This document shows, piece after piece, positions 44,001 through 55,417 of a stretch of 64,000 bases of DNA; position 1 is the first letter of the stretch; each line of letters begins with the position of its first letter. The DNA lies in assembly GCA_943736015.1 (NCBI GenBank), contig OX031062.1:30539462-30603461 (forward strand). The letters are read 5' to 3'. Position numbers and translations under genes: made by a program. Below the pieces are notes generated by a model. That model was not told the DNA's origin. It did not search any database and saw nothing but the letters and a program-made list of their open reading frames with translations. This DNA comes from Tridacna crocea. Its lineage: Eukaryota > Mollusca > Bivalvia > Cardiida > Cardiidae.

Positions 44001-44379
44001 CTGAAAGCATATATATTTCACAAATCATTATATAGCTGAAAATGTCATTACAATCTTTGATCAAGTATAATTGTTAACAAATTACTTTTATGAGGGTAGA
44101 AGGTGTGTCAAAGATGCTTTTTTATACACAAGGGCTATCTGCAACACATTCCATGCTCAACTTGGCTTTTTAATGCATAGCACAATAAAACAAGTTTCAG
44201 GCCACTCTAATTCTATAGCATTCTGAGAAAAATAAATCATGTAACAACACATGAAATTTGGAAATTGAAAGCCATGAAAATACTGTGACACATGCAAATG
44301 GCAATAAATAATAATTTCACTTTATTGCTTTGAATATCTAACACTATAAGTTATTAAGATGCATCTCTGTCAGGGAAAC

Positions 44380-44760
44380 AAGAGCACCACATGCAGGTGC
44401 TTATGCTTGGCTGCAGTAGCTTTTCTTGAAAATTCAAGGTAAAAAAGGGCATAACTGTATCAAAAATAATTTGACAGTTGCCTTCCCTTGTCATATGGTT
44501 TCCTTTTTTGATAGCTGACAATTAGTCCCAGTTTGAAGTAAATATCTTCAGTAATGACCAAGATATTATTAAATGTCAAAGTTTTAAAAATTCTAAATAA
44601 TGAAAGGGGCAAAACTGTCAAAAAAAATATTTCAATGATTACTTGCCCCTGTTTCATGGGCTACCCTTTTGACAGTTAACAACTAGTCTGAGTTTGAGGT
44701 ATATCTTTAGTATTTGAGATGTAAAGTGTCAGTTTTGCACAATGTCACTGATACTGATAC
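44380..44760. repeat. Two diverged units of a ~180-bp intronic repeat
   Basis: Units share GGGC(A/T)(A/T)AACTGT, TTGCC(C/T)...TCAT.GG...CCTTTTTGA and GTTTGA(A/G)GTA. They are similar in type to the 40968 block. Confidence 0.45.
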
Positions 44761-45093
44761 CTGTGCTATGACAATACCTGAATGTTTTCTATGAATTAAT
44801 GATTGACAAGAGCTTTGTAGAGCGGCACACATACGTCCAAAGGGGCTTGTCAGTGAAATGGGTTAAAATCTAGAACACATAAAGATATCCAAATTTTAAG
44901 AGTTACATGCACAACTACACATCAAACAGATTCATTGTGGCACTTTTGAACTTATCCCAATAGTAGGATATACGCACACAAGAAATTGCAAACAGATGAA
45001 TGGACATACAAATGTAGCAACAAACAGACAGACAGACCACCAGGACCATAAAATAATACGAACCTTCAGACATATAGAAATGGATGTACTTAC

Positions 45094-45213
45094 TAGATGC
45101 ACATTCTGTACAGTGTGGCTTCTTCCATCCCTGAAGACATTCAACACAGCCTGTTTCTGGTTTAATCCAATGGCCATTAACTTCATCATCATAGCACTCA
45201 CATATATTGCCTC
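45094..45213 (-). CDS. Exon 10: EGF-like unit
   Basis: No start codon lies in the correct frame, so this exon is invisible to ORF calling. The donor is CATCTA|GTAAGT. The acceptor is either ctaataaag|GAGGC (used here) or three bases further in, at aaaggag|GCAAT; both keep phase (start 2 nt, end 1 nt). It reads NICECYDDEVNGHWIKPETG, then CVECLQGWKKPHCTECAS, continuing the CxxC style of exon 9. The last codon is completed to Asn by exon 11. Confidence 0.78.
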
Positions 45214-45234
45214 CTTTATTAGCAAAAAAAGGAG

Positions 45235-46300
45235 TAAAAATAAGAGGACCGTGATGGTCCTATATTGCTCTCCTGAGTTCTAAGCAGTAAAGGTTTACAT
45301 ACCAAATATCAAAGCTCTATTCCTTCTTGTTTTAGAGAAGAAGATTTTTACTGTTTCCTTCTTTGTTCCTATGTTTCAAACTTGTGACCCCCAAGGCGGG
45401 GTCAGTTTTGACCCCAGGGACATCATATGAACAATCTTGGTAGAATCCACTAGGAGATAATACATACCAAATATAAAAGCTTTGCACCATCTAGTTTCAG
45501 AGAAGAAGATTTTTAAAGTTCTCCTTCTTTGTTCCTATGTTTCAAACTTGTGACCCCAAGGGCAGGGCCAGTTTTGAGCCCAGGGGCATCATAGGAACAT
45601 TCTTGGTAGAGGTCCACTAGGAGATGATACAAAACCAAATATCAAAGCTCTGCACCTTCTAGTTTCAGAGAAGAAGAATTTTAAAGTTTTCCTTCTTTTT
45701 TCCTATGTTTCAAACTTGTGACCCCCGGGGTAGGACCAGTTTAGACCCCAGGGCCATCATATGAACAATCTTAGTAGAGGTCCAGTAGGAGATGCTGCAT
45801 ACTAAATATCAAAGCTCTACGCCTTCTAGTTTCAGAGAAGAAGATTTTCAAATATTTTGCTATTTTTTTTCCTGTTGGTTGCCATGGCAACTAGAGTTAT
45901 GGATGGAACTCAATCTCTTGAACAACTTTCCCAAGTTTCATCAAGATTGGCCCAGTGGTTTGGGAGGAGTAGATGTTTAACTCTTTACAACACGAGAAAA
46001 CTTTAGACTGGTCCAAAATGATATCATTTGCAGACGACAAAATAAATGTTACTGAAAATTTGAATTTGTTTTGTGAAGGGTAGAAAACATTGTGGGAAAA
46101 GGAGAAAATGCTGGTTTCCAGCATTTTCTCCTTTTCCCACAGTGTTTTCAAAAGGCTTCTTTCTCAGGGTCGTTAAAAGTCGGGATTGTGTGGTAAAGAG
46201 TTAAAGAAATTGTGGATGATGGACGTCGGACGATGCATGACGGATGACGGACATTGGGCCATCACAAAAGCTCACCATGAGCACTTCGTGCTCAGGTGAG
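45235..46300. repeat. Element with three ~190-bp internal units, ends in GTGAGC hairpin
   Basis: Units repeat TTCAGAGAAGAAGATTTT, GTTCCTATGTTTCAAACTTG and GTCAGTTTTGACCCCAGGG. The right end holds a hairpin, GAGCACTTCGTGCTC, within GCTCACCA...GGTGAGCT. A TTAA MITE (45977-46204) interrupts the right part. A related element is at 60147. Confidence 0.62.
45977..46204. mobile_element. TTAA MITE (family P) inside the 45.2-kb element
   Basis: Left TTAACTCTTTACAACACGAG, full core, right GGTAAAGAGTTAA. The related element at 61005-61040 shows the empty site (GATGTTTTAAGAATTG). Confidence 0.85.
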
Positions 46301-46379
46301 CTATTAAAAGGGAGAGAAAAAGAGATTTAATCAGAGAGCATAATAAAAGTTTGGCAGAATCTGCACTGATCAATAATTT

Positions 46380-46602
46380 GTCAATCATTTGATTAACTAA
46401 GCTTTGAAGGCACAACCCTGAGTTCAAAGAAATTGACAATACAGGCTTTTGAAAACAATAAGGATAAAAAATTTTAAAAAATGATAGTGATATTTTTCTT
46501 CTCTGTTAACAACTTCCAACATTTGAACCACATCTATTTTGTCTGCAGGTGCTTTAGATTTGGATGATTCCAATGTTTTGTCATTTGGTAATGAGTTAAG
46601 TA
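46380..46602. mobile_element. TTAA MITE (family P), worn copy
   Basis: Core essentially lost; the right arm CTGCAGGTGCTTTAGATTTG and end TTTGGTAATGAGTTAA remain. Confidence 0.45.
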
Positions 46603-47014
46603 AGTAACTGTGGCATTAAGCTGTCCATCACACATAAAAAAAAAAAAAATGTAATCAGGCAGTGTAGATTAAATATCAGACTGCATTTTGTATGCAGTTT
46701 GATCTTGTCCTACACTGTCTGCAAATGGTGCACATGTCACGCTTAGCAGCCTAAGGATTAACATGTATTTTTAAAGAGTTTCAACTCCTTTCCAGTTGAC
46801 AAACTTTTAAAGATGTGTATATTCAAACAATTTGAAGACGGGAGATAATAGGAGAAATATTACTTTCCAACATTTTCCCTATTTTCCATTGCGCTTTTAT
46901 AAGCCTTCATATATGACAAAAAAATTGGACATAGTAAAACAATAAGATTGAAACTATATTAAATAATATAAATATATAGCTCCAGAAAATGAAAAAATGG
47001 CATTTTGAGTCCTT

Positions 47015-47243
47015 TTAACCAATTACCACACAATCCCTACTTTTGATGCCCCTGAGAAAGAAGCCTTTAGAAAACATTGTTGGAAAAGGAGAAAATGCTG
47101 GTAACAAGCATTTTCTCCTTTTCCCACAATGTTTTCTACCCTTCACAAAACAAATTTCAAATTTTCAGTCATTTTTATTTTGTCGTCTGCAAATGCTTTT
47201 GATTTGGACAAGCCTAAAATATTGTCAATGGGTAACGAGTTAA
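47015..47243. mobile_element. TTAA MITE (family P), near-intact copy
   Basis: Left TTAACCAATTACCACACAAT, core GCTGGTAACAAGC, right GGTAACGAGTTAA. Confidence 0.8.
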
Positions 47244-47676
47244 CACAAAACTGCCTCGTTTCGTTTTTTAGCCATCCACCTTTTGAAATCATTTAGGCAA
47301 AAGGAGAAAATAGCTAAAGTGAGCTTTTCATACTTGCACCATAATATTTTTGTGTGTATTGATGTATTTCATGTACCTCTTTATTTCAAATGTACTTTCC
47401 AAAGTCACCTGCTCCTTTGTTTCAGGAAGTACTGAATTAATTTATATCTTTTACAACTCACAGAAAGCCAATAAAGCAAAACAGCATTTCCAGTCTGAGA
47501 AAAATAACAAAAAAATTAGTACCTAGACTACTCTTTGGCAGAGCATCTCAACAGAGCAAGCAATATGAATCCAGTATCAGAATTCATGTATAGCACAACC
47601 TGATCTTGGTCAAAACAGTCCATTGAAGCAACTTGAGAAGTACTTGGCTTTCTAAAAATCAAAATTAATATCTTAC

Positions 47677-47865
47677 CTAATTCTGTGGCAAACCCATGAT
47701 CACAGAAAGTGTCACATGTTGTATTATAACCAATGTAGCTTGCCAGACAACTGTCGCAATTTTCTCCAACAAAGTTTTGAACACAAGAATCACAAGACAG
47801 TCCTTGGAAACCATGGTTGCAAACACATTGTGGTATGTCTGTACCATCAAGCAACAAGCAATCAC
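47677..47865 (-). CDS. Exon 9: EGF-like/laminin-type EGF unit
   Basis: The acceptor is ttttatgtag|GTGATTG and the donor AATTAG|GTAAGA (start 2 nt, end 1 nt). It encodes CNHGFQGLSCDSC, FVGENCDSC and YIGYNTTCDTFCDHGF. The C-x-x-C pairs (CDSC twice) after a GY/GF motif resemble laminin-type EGF units, which differ from the plain EGFs before. The open frame continuing past the donor to 47528 is intronic. Confidence 0.83.
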   Translation of the reverse strand: MIACCLMVQTYHNVFATMVSKDCLVILVFKTLLEKIATVVWQATLVIIQHVTLSVIMGLPQN

Positions 47866-49387
47866 CTACATAAAAGTAGACATACAAAAATCAGTCTAAC
47901 AGGTTTCTGAATTGGTCAATCAATAATAAAAAAAAAAAATGAAAATAAAGACAGTGTATGTAACAATGATATGAAAAAGAGGAATTACAAATACTCACTG
48001 AATCGCTTTGGATAAAGTACAATTTAGTGGAAACATCAGAAAGATATCTACCTATTGAAGTTGCACTTAACAAGTAGACAGTAGCAGACAGTATATATTC
48101 AACATCAGATAGCACAATTCAACATCAGATAGCACATTTCTGTGCAGACTGATCTTGATCCATCCCATTCACAAGACATACTGTTTACTTAAATTAGTCC
48201 GGTCTGTTAGCTCAAAAATGTTTACCAGCCGGACGAAAGTGTGAAAATTTTATATGATGTAAACAATATTTTTCTAAGACGAAAAAAAGGGGTGTGCCCG
48301 ATTTTAAGGCCCTAGATCAATTTTTATTGCGACTTGAAATTCGGATAACTGTACCGTCCGAATACCCTTCCTTTGTAGAATAGTACTTTTGTTTCCCGTT
48401 TAGTCAAAGTGTATGATCGACAAAAAAATGGTGTTTCAGAAGTATTTTGCCATTTTAAAGGCACTGCTGGATTTAGGGATTGATTTTATGAATATTCTAT
48501 ATGTCTTTCGTATCTGTCTGTTTGTCTGTCCGTCCATTTGCGTATCATTTGCTTACACTTTACATTCTTAAAAAGAACTGACCGAATTTCGCGTACAGGA
48601 TTGCTTTGCATTAGGTCGCTCGGCAGGACAAATCAAATTGCCTTCAGATTTTCCGCATACAATGCATTTAACGAATTGCCTATTACATTTGATATAACGA
48701 ATATTTCCTTTATATCCAAAGCATTTTTCAATGACAAATGCTGTATGTCCCGTTTGCAAATCCTTCAAATTTGGAATACCGGGATCAAAGGAACACAGAG
48801 TTAACCACCCATTTTTTTAAAACTTCATTAGACATATATCTTTAAATATTCAAAATGAAGCTTGAATGAATATTCTGTGAAGAAGTTATGGAAGGTTTAA
48901 AATTTGATCTGAGACCACGTTTCTTTTGTTCATGATCTATAACAAAGTTATAGGAATAGTTATCGTCAATAGGAAAGTGCAACAAAGGCGGTTTGATAAT
49001 AGTGCTGTAATATCAGTAAATGGACCGTCCCTGTCTTTCTGAAGACACTGAACAGCTTTTTAACCTTTTACCAAAGTATTTCCAGTTTTGGCGACCGCGG
49101 GAAAAATGAGAGCCGACGCTCTGATTTGTCCCACTTTCTGCTTTTTGTCTCACTTCCTCAACTTTAGCACCCCCCCCCCATAAGAAAACGAAAACAAAAA
49201 GTAATCAATATATAGTTCAGAAACATCTGTGAAAAATAAATTTTCAAACTGTGAGAGAAAATATTGGGGAAAAAAGGAATGAGATTGCAACAAGGATTTT
49301 CTCCTGTTTAAACATGTTTTACTTTTTCAAGGACAATTACCAACATCTGACCCACCTTCATTCTATCGCCTCCATATGCTGGGTATA

Positions 49388-49886
49388 GGACAAAAGCCCA
49401 CTAGGACAAAAGCCCACTGGACAAAAACCCACTAGGACAAAAGCCGCTTTTTAGTTTTAATCGTGTATTCAATCAAAAAGTTTCATATATATGATGTTAC
49501 TTGTCTATAGAAGAGTAGAAAACATTATGTGAAAAACAGAAAATGCCGGTAAGCACCATTTTCTTATTCTCTCGCATTTTTTTCAAAAGTCCAGCATTTT
49601 CTCCTTTTCTCACATTCTTTTCAAGTCTTCTTTCACATGGTTGTTATAAGTATGGGAAATGTTGCAAAGAAGTGAAAACTGAGAAGAAAAAAAAAAAGCA
49701 ATTCGATCATTCTGATCATTAAATCTGTAATGTGTTTTTTCTACAAAAATGATTAGAAAAATGATTTTCTAACTCTTTTTATAAGCTGTTGGCTTTTGCC
49801 CTCCTTGCCAAAAGTAGCAGTGGCCTTTAGTCCAGTGGGCTTTTGTCCTATTGGGTTTTTTCCCAATGGGCTTTTGTCCGTTTCCC
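49388..49886. mobile_element. Inverted element with AAAAGCCCACT sub-repeats, 16-bp flanking repeats
   Basis: The left end has four tandem copies of (G)GACAAAAGCCCACTA and the right end the complements (GGGCTTTTGTCC). It is flanked by CCATATGCTGGGTATA and CCATATGCTAGGTATA. It is nested in the 4.16-kb element. Its superfamily is unknown to me. Confidence 0.5.
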
Positions 49887-49951
49887 CCATATGCTAGGTA
49901 TATAGACGAGTCCAAGGTTGTCGTCGGGTGAAAACGTTCATGGAACCTATT

Positions 49952-50184
49952 CAAAACCCTATACCAAATAACCCAAGCTTTTTACGACCTTGAGAAATAT
50001 AGTTTTTAAAAATGTTGTTGAAAAGGGATAAAGTTCTGGTAACCACTATTTTCTCCGTTTTCCATTTGCTATCCTGCCTACAGAAAACTTCGTTTTTTTG
50101 TTTTTTTTTTAATTCACATTCAAATTGTTGTCTTCGAAGGCTTGTAATTTGGGCAAGTCTCAAATTTTTGTTTGGTAGAGTTAA
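49952..50184. mobile_element. TTAA MITE (family P), worn copy
   Basis: Left CAAAACCCTATACCAAATAA, core AAAGTTCTGGTAACCACTAT, right TTTGGTAGAGTTAA. Confidence 0.55.
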
Positions 50185-50765
50185 TGAAGATTCAGTGTTG
50201 TATAAATAGGGGGAAAGGGGGAAAAATAACATTAATATAACTGCAATAGACCTTTCCTATTTTTATGTCTGATTGGTCAACTAATATTTGCCGAATTCCG
50301 TAGCTCTAAGTTTGTAATGTACATGCTCGAAATCCAGGAATCGTAGGTTTTATTTATTTAAACGTTTAAAGTGATAATTTTTGTATAGAAAAAATCCTTC
50401 CGGTATCTGCAAATAGACAGAAACAGTCTATTTACTAATAAACTGGGACATTATATACATTTTTAATTTACAGCGAAAATCCTGACTTTGAAATAACATT
50501 TAAATCTCTATAGTTGCATTTTTGTCATGCTCCTATTTTAAGTACCTTATCGTAATAACAAAGTTCAATTCAAATTTCAAACCTCCTATTCCTTCTAGAA
50601 AAACAGAAATTGGAGATTCATTTTCAGTAGGCAAACACGTGCTATACTTGTTTTCATTGAAAAGCTAGTAAAGACGAGCTGGGCGTTCTTTTGATCTCGG
50701 TATTTCACCGTCAAAGCGGGTGATCCATATGAAATCAGAACCGTAGGAAGCAATTTTGGATTGGT

Positions 50766-50782
50766 GGGGGGGGGGGGGGGGG
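50766..50782 (+). repeat. Poly-G tract (17 G)
   Basis: An uninterrupted run of 17 G, inside the 4.16-kb element. Confidence 0.8.
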
Positions 50783-52445
50783 CAAAATTTTAAGAATCGG
50801 CTTGTCTTCCCGATTTGATATATACTGCGTTTTGTTATGCAGTGAAAAATAATCCACCTGCTAATACTAGGGACCGAAATAGATGTAAATTTGTTCAACA
50901 TTGTGGTGAATGATGAGATTTGGAGAAAAAATAAAGCAAAAAATCACACTGAATTAAATGTGACCTCAGAAATTGTTTGGTGTCTATCACATAACAAAAG
51001 TAGATGAAAAATTCCAGGGCTAGCCGCCATTTGTTTAGAACTATTTTAATTTGTTTGAAATTTTCTATCAGCGTATCATCAGTAAGCTACTCTGAAATAT
51101 TATTTCATCCTCTTAATATACCTCTATTTTCTAGCAATATTCGGCCAAACGCTGACAATCATTTTATTGGTGATCAAATTATTGTGGAGGGCGGCCCCTC
51201 TGGCCCCTCCTGTTCCTACGGCCCTGCTGAAAACCTGTAATGTACTTTTTAGGCACTGACTAGCACACGCTTGTCATGATTGTAAAGGTTTGGAATTGTT
51301 AAAATCTGTTACAGAGGATAAGTATGTTCTAATTACTTGCCCTAAAAGATGCATTTTTCTGCCCGAACATTTTTTTTTTTGTTTGTTTTCAAATGCATTA
51401 TTATGTAACCTGGTTTAACCGGTCCCAGTTTAATTTTATATTTGCACTTATTTCTTAAGTCGGAAGTGGGGGAATTTATTTTTCAAGTTATTAAACCCTA
51501 TCCTACTAAATAGATTAAATGACGCTTATAAAGCCGATAGTAAAAACCCAAATGTTATTTCAAAGGAATATCTCGAAGAAAAATATCTCCGTATCGGACA
51601 GTTTAGATCTAGGATCAGACTTCACGTTCTTCGTAATCTGATCTTAGTCTATATTGTCTGCAAAAGATCAATGAGTCGCGCTTGGCAGCCTAAGGGTTAA
51701 TGCAGTCTGCATACAAAAAGTTCCATCAACACGCCCGATAGGAGACAGCGCTTATGAAACCGCTTTACTCTCTGAAGTCTACCGAAAGATTGATAAAACG
51801 ACAGTTTGTTTTTTGTATGTGTCTTCTATACAAAGACAATTAATGATAAAACTACCAACACGGCCGTTTTAGGTTTTTTGGGCATTTCAAAAATTTCTAA
51901 ACATAATATAAAAGTGAAAAAAAATTACTAAAAATGCCCATTCTTGGTATGACTTCGGATTTATTTCTATAATATTTCATTTATATATTACTAAAAGTAA
52001 ATCAAAATCCACCTACAAAGTAAATCAAAATAAAAAAAATTCGATAAAAAAAGGAAATGAAGTTCTAATAAATATAAAAACGTTTTGATGTACCTTCAGT
52101 GATCAAATCAATGTGAGATACGAATACATGTACACGTGTTCTGATAAAACGAAAGTACAAAGGAAGAGTATTCGGACACTACATCTATCCGAATATACAA
52201 TAGGCAGTAATTAATGAACTAGGCCACTGAAATCGGGCACACCAGGCGCAAATGACTCGGAATGATGTCTAGTAACTCTGTGCAAAATTTGTTGCTTTCG
52301 TCCGGAGTGTAAACATTTTGCTAAAAAATAGAGTTAACAGACCGGACTAAATTGCTTTCAAAAGCTTTCAAATATAAAGATGAGTGAAAGCTGTACATCT
52401 ATTGCTGTGAGTCAAATCTTAGGCTGCTTTATAAATAAAAGTGTG

Positions 52446-52674
52446 TTAACCCTTTACTCCATAGATACTCATTTCTACACATTGCTTGTAGGAGCCTTTG
52501 GAAAACATTGTGGCAAAAGGTGAAATTGCTCGTGACGAGCAATTTCACCTTTTGCAACAATGTTTTCTACACTATCAAAAGGTGTCATATACACATAAGA
52601 AACGGCTTCATCCTTGGTGTTATTTAGGGTCATTTAGAGATACCATAGAAATGCCTTATGGGGTAAAAGGTTAA
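52446..52674. mobile_element. TTAA MITE, subfamily B
   Basis: Second copy of the 21907 type: TTAACCCTTTACTCCATAGA, core GTGAAATTGCTCGTGACGAG, right GGGTAAAAGGTTAA. The arms are also closely alike (GTGTCATATACACATAAGAA). Confidence 0.8.
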
Positions 52675-53084
52675 ATAGATTGACAAGACATAAAATCATG
52701 CCAATAAAAGCTTTCATTGACCATTTTCCTTTACAAAATCAACAGTCAGGTCCATCTGAAAAGTATGTAGATAAAATATAGCTCTAAGGATGGCCTTTGT
52801 CTTTGCCAGAGTAGAAAACACTGTGGGAAAAGGACAAAAATTCTGTGTAAAATGTCTTCTTCCTCAGGGTCAGTAAAATACCGGATTGTTTAGTATAGGG
52901 TCAAGTCAAGTATTCTGAAGAAATATTAAATAGTGAGTGGTCAGTGAGAGCAACTGAAATTGTATAAAGCATACTGCTGTTATCTCTTATGTAAATGGCC
53001 AGACAGATGGACATGCTAATTCAACCTCCTTGTACCATCAAAAAGATTTGTTTTTGCAATGATTTAATAAATATATAGACTTAC

Positions 53085-53225
53085 CATTGCCATTACAAGG
53101 ATTCTCTAGGGGTCCAGGACACACATACTCAGAGCAGTTGTCTCCCTTGTATCCAGGGTTACATAAACAGATAGACTTGCCTCCCTTTCTTATACATTGG
53201 CCATTATCAGAACAGTCAGGATCCC
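53085..53225 (-). CDS. Exon 8: EGF-like repeats
   Basis: The acceptor is tgtcttcag|GGGATCC and the donor GGCAATG|GTAAGT (start 2 nt, end 1 nt). It encodes GDPDCSDNGQC, a CLCNPGYKGDNC end and VCPGPLENPCNGNG. It starts a fresh EGF after exon 7 and is completed by exon 9 (NGNG-DCLLLDG). The downstream intron, about 5.2 kb, holds the large element with long terminal inverted repeats. Confidence 0.85.
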
Positions 53226-53397
53226 CTGAAGACAAAAGATACATTTGTTATGTTGGAGTAAGGTCACATTTTAAGGATTGGAATATCAAGTCATTATTGT
53301 CAGGGTTTTCTTTTCTAAAATATCAGTAGTTTCAGTGAAGACAAAACCAGTATAACAGTTTAGAGATTGCATATATATTCATTTTCTTTCAAATCAC

Positions 53398-53626
53398 CTA
53401 ACTTTTTACCACACAAGAAAATTTTAGACCTGTCCAAATTGAAAGTATTTGCAGACGACAAAATATTTGTGTCTGAAAAATTGAAATTTTGTTTGGAAAG
53501 GGTAGAAAACATCATGGAAAAAGGAGAAAATGCTGGTTACCAGCATTTTCTCCTTTTCCCACGGTGTTTTCAAAAGGTTTCTTTCTCGGAGTCATTAACA
53601 GTTGGGATTGTATGGTAAAGAGTTAA
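53398..53626. mobile_element. TTAA MITE (family P)
   Basis: Left end CTAACTTTTTACCACACAAG, full core, right GGTAAAGAGTTAA. A second, right-truncated copy starts at the same TTAA (53623) and runs to ~53760. Confidence 0.78.
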
Positions 53627-53940
53627 CTCTTTACCACACAATCCCAAGTTTTAACAACCCTAACAAAACAGGCTTTTGAGAACATTGTGGGAAAAGAAGA
53701 AAATGCTGGTAACATGTATTTCCTCCTTTTCTACTCTTTCAGACACAAATACCTGGAAAAATATCAGGAAAAATACTGGTAAAAGAAACTCCAAGAAGGC
53801 TTTGACAGTCACACTGGACACTATGTAACGACTGAAATGATGTTGAAAATGTCAATTAATATAAAAAAGTATACAAATGAATGAATCAAAGAAAAGTTTT
53901 ACAAAAAGTCATTAAAGGTAAGTTAAAAACTAATACATAC

Positions 53941-53998
53941 CAGAACAATCTAAATGCTCACAAAAAGCACCTGTATATCCAGTATTACAGTCACATTT
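53941..53998 (-). CDS. Exon 7: 58-nt exon completing one EGF-like unit
   Basis: The acceptor is tttttctgcag|AAATGTG and the donor GTTCTG|GTATGT (phase 0 in, 1 nt out). It encodes KCDCNTGYTGAFCEHLDCSG with the last codon shared. It supplies the second half of the EGF whose first half (GTCQSITNGTE) ends exon 6. It is short enough that only splice signals and phase reveal it. Confidence 0.78.
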
Positions 53999-54330
53999 CT
54001 GCAGAAAAAAAAGTTTCAAATAGGACCACTGTAGCCCAGCCTTATTTCAGCTAGAAAGATCAAAGTTTGCTTTTCCAATACAGGTCATAAATATTTTCTC
54101 ATTTTATCTTTTTAACAAACAATCTTTTTTAAATGAGTTTTAATGACTTTGAGGAAGGATGCTTTTGAAACAGTTTGGGAAAAGAATAAAATGCTGGTAA
54201 CTTGCATTGTCTCCTTCCCAAATGGTTTTCTACCCTAAAAAAAAATATCAATCATTTGATTAACACTGAACTTGATTGTCTGCAAATGCTTTATAAATTG
54301 GATTAGCCTAAAAAAGTCTCCTTTGCAGAT

Positions 54331-54559
54331 TTAACTCTTTACCACACAATCCTGACTTTTCATGACCCTGAGAAAGAAGCCTTTTGAAAACATTGTAGAA
54401 AAAGGAGACAATGCTGGTAACCAGCATTTTCTCCTTTTCCTGCAATGTTTTCCACCCTTCCCTAAACAAATTTCAATTTTTGACCCATGTTTATTTTGTC
54501 CTCTGCAAATGCTTTCAATTAGGGCATGCATACAATTTTGTCGTTTGGTAAAGAGTTAA
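54331..54559. mobile_element. TTAA MITE (family P), near-intact copy
   Basis: Left TTAACTCTTTACCACACAAT, full core, right TTTGGTAAAGAGTTAA. A worn copy precedes it (54120-54330). Confidence 0.82.
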
Positions 54560-54599
54560 GTACAAGCATGACTAGAGGTAGCCTGGCTCCAGGGCCATA

Positions 54600-54769
54600 A
54601 ACACGATACATTCTAAACTTGGATCTCATTGCAGAAAAGATAGAGTAGAAAACATTACGGGAAAAGGAGAAAATGCTGGTTACCAGTATTTTCTCCTTTT
54701 CCCACAGTGTTTTCTAAAGGCTTCTTTCTCAGGGTTATCAAAAGTAGGGATTGTGTGGTAATGAGTTAA
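54600..54769. mobile_element. TTAA MITE (family P), left end truncated
   Basis: It begins within the left arm; core GGTTACCAGTATTTTCTCC; right GGTAATGAGTTAA. Confidence 0.7.
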
Positions 54770-55055
54770 GTAAGATATTAATGTAATTATGCTCGAAATT
54801 TTCTAAAAAATAACTATATCTTAATCAAACATAGTTATTACACTTTTTTCAAAGAACTTCGTTCAAAGTATCCTTTAAATACAGTGATTATTTTCCTTTT
54901 CGCAAAATGTTATATATGTGTATTGAAAATGTCTTGATAAAAGTTTAAATTGATCTTAAGTCAAATATGTGCCCAACACTGTTACGGGAGACCACTCCTT
55001 CCTGCATGGCTTCATCCCGATTTATATACAATACCTAACAACTGCATTTGGGCGA

Positions 55056-55127
55056 TATCTCTTTGGCTCAGAGGTTAAGGTATTGGCTTCGTCCAAGAGT
55101 TATGGGGTTTGAATCCTGCCCGGTCTC
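55056..55127 (+). repeat. tRNA-like sequence (SINE head or tRNA pseudogene)
   Basis: TGGCTCAGAGG fits the pol III A box, and GGTTTGAATCC, 32 nt later, fits the B box with one change. The anticodon stem (TTGG/CCAA) closes a loop of 6 nt rather than 7 and the acceptor ends do not pair, so it is not a working tRNA. Confidence 0.5.
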
Positions 55128-55208
55128 TTATCTTTGCCATGCATTTGTTCATTTGTTTTTTTGTTATGGACATTGTTTGTACAAACATAATTACGGAAAC
55201 TGTCATAC

Positions 55209-55417
55209 CTCTGTTCCATTAGTTATTGACTGACATGTCCCAACATTGTTGCACTGTATCTTACAATTGAAATCATCATAGCAGGGATCACATTTACAGA
55301 AAGTGCTGAATGGTGGGTCCTCAGTTCCATGTATGCAGTCATATTGACATTGTGGTCCCATGGAATTAATACAGTTTACACATCGTGGTGGCCAATGATC
55401 CTTACCATCACATACGC
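55209..55417 (-). CDS. Exon 6: EGF-like repeats
   Basis: This exon has no in-frame start codon in a long open frame, so simple ORF calling misses it. The acceptor is gtatttaag|GCGTATG and the donor ACAGAG|GTATGA (start 2 nt, end in phase 0). It reads VCDGKDHWPPRCVNC, then CQYDCIHGTEDPPFSTFC, CDPCYDDFNC and CNNVGTC. CIHGTEDPP is the same cassette position as CVHGT in exons 2 and 4. The phase-0 end matches the phase-0 start of exon 7 exactly. Confidence 0.83.

Larger units (their letters stand above)
48194..52350. mobile_element. ~4.16-kb element with ~210-bp terminal inverted repeats
   Basis: Left end TTAGTCCGGTCTGTTAGCTC and the complement of the right end TTAGTCCGGTCTGTTAACTC match. Similarity continues for ~210 bp through ATGTTTAC, CCGGACGAAAG, GTGTGCCCGATTT, CCGAATAC and TTCCTTTGTA. 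The interior holds nested MITEs and only short frames, none recognisable as transposase. It fills most of the intron between exons 8 and 9. The target duplication is unclear; a TA or TAA is possible. Confidence 0.65.

Noticed and set aside
48568..48768. Cys-rich 66-residue minus-strand frame (CIVCGKSEGNLIC)
   Set aside because: It has no EGF spacing, no splice signals in phase with exons 8 or 9, and sits inside the 4.16-kb element. Kept only as a possible decayed element gene.
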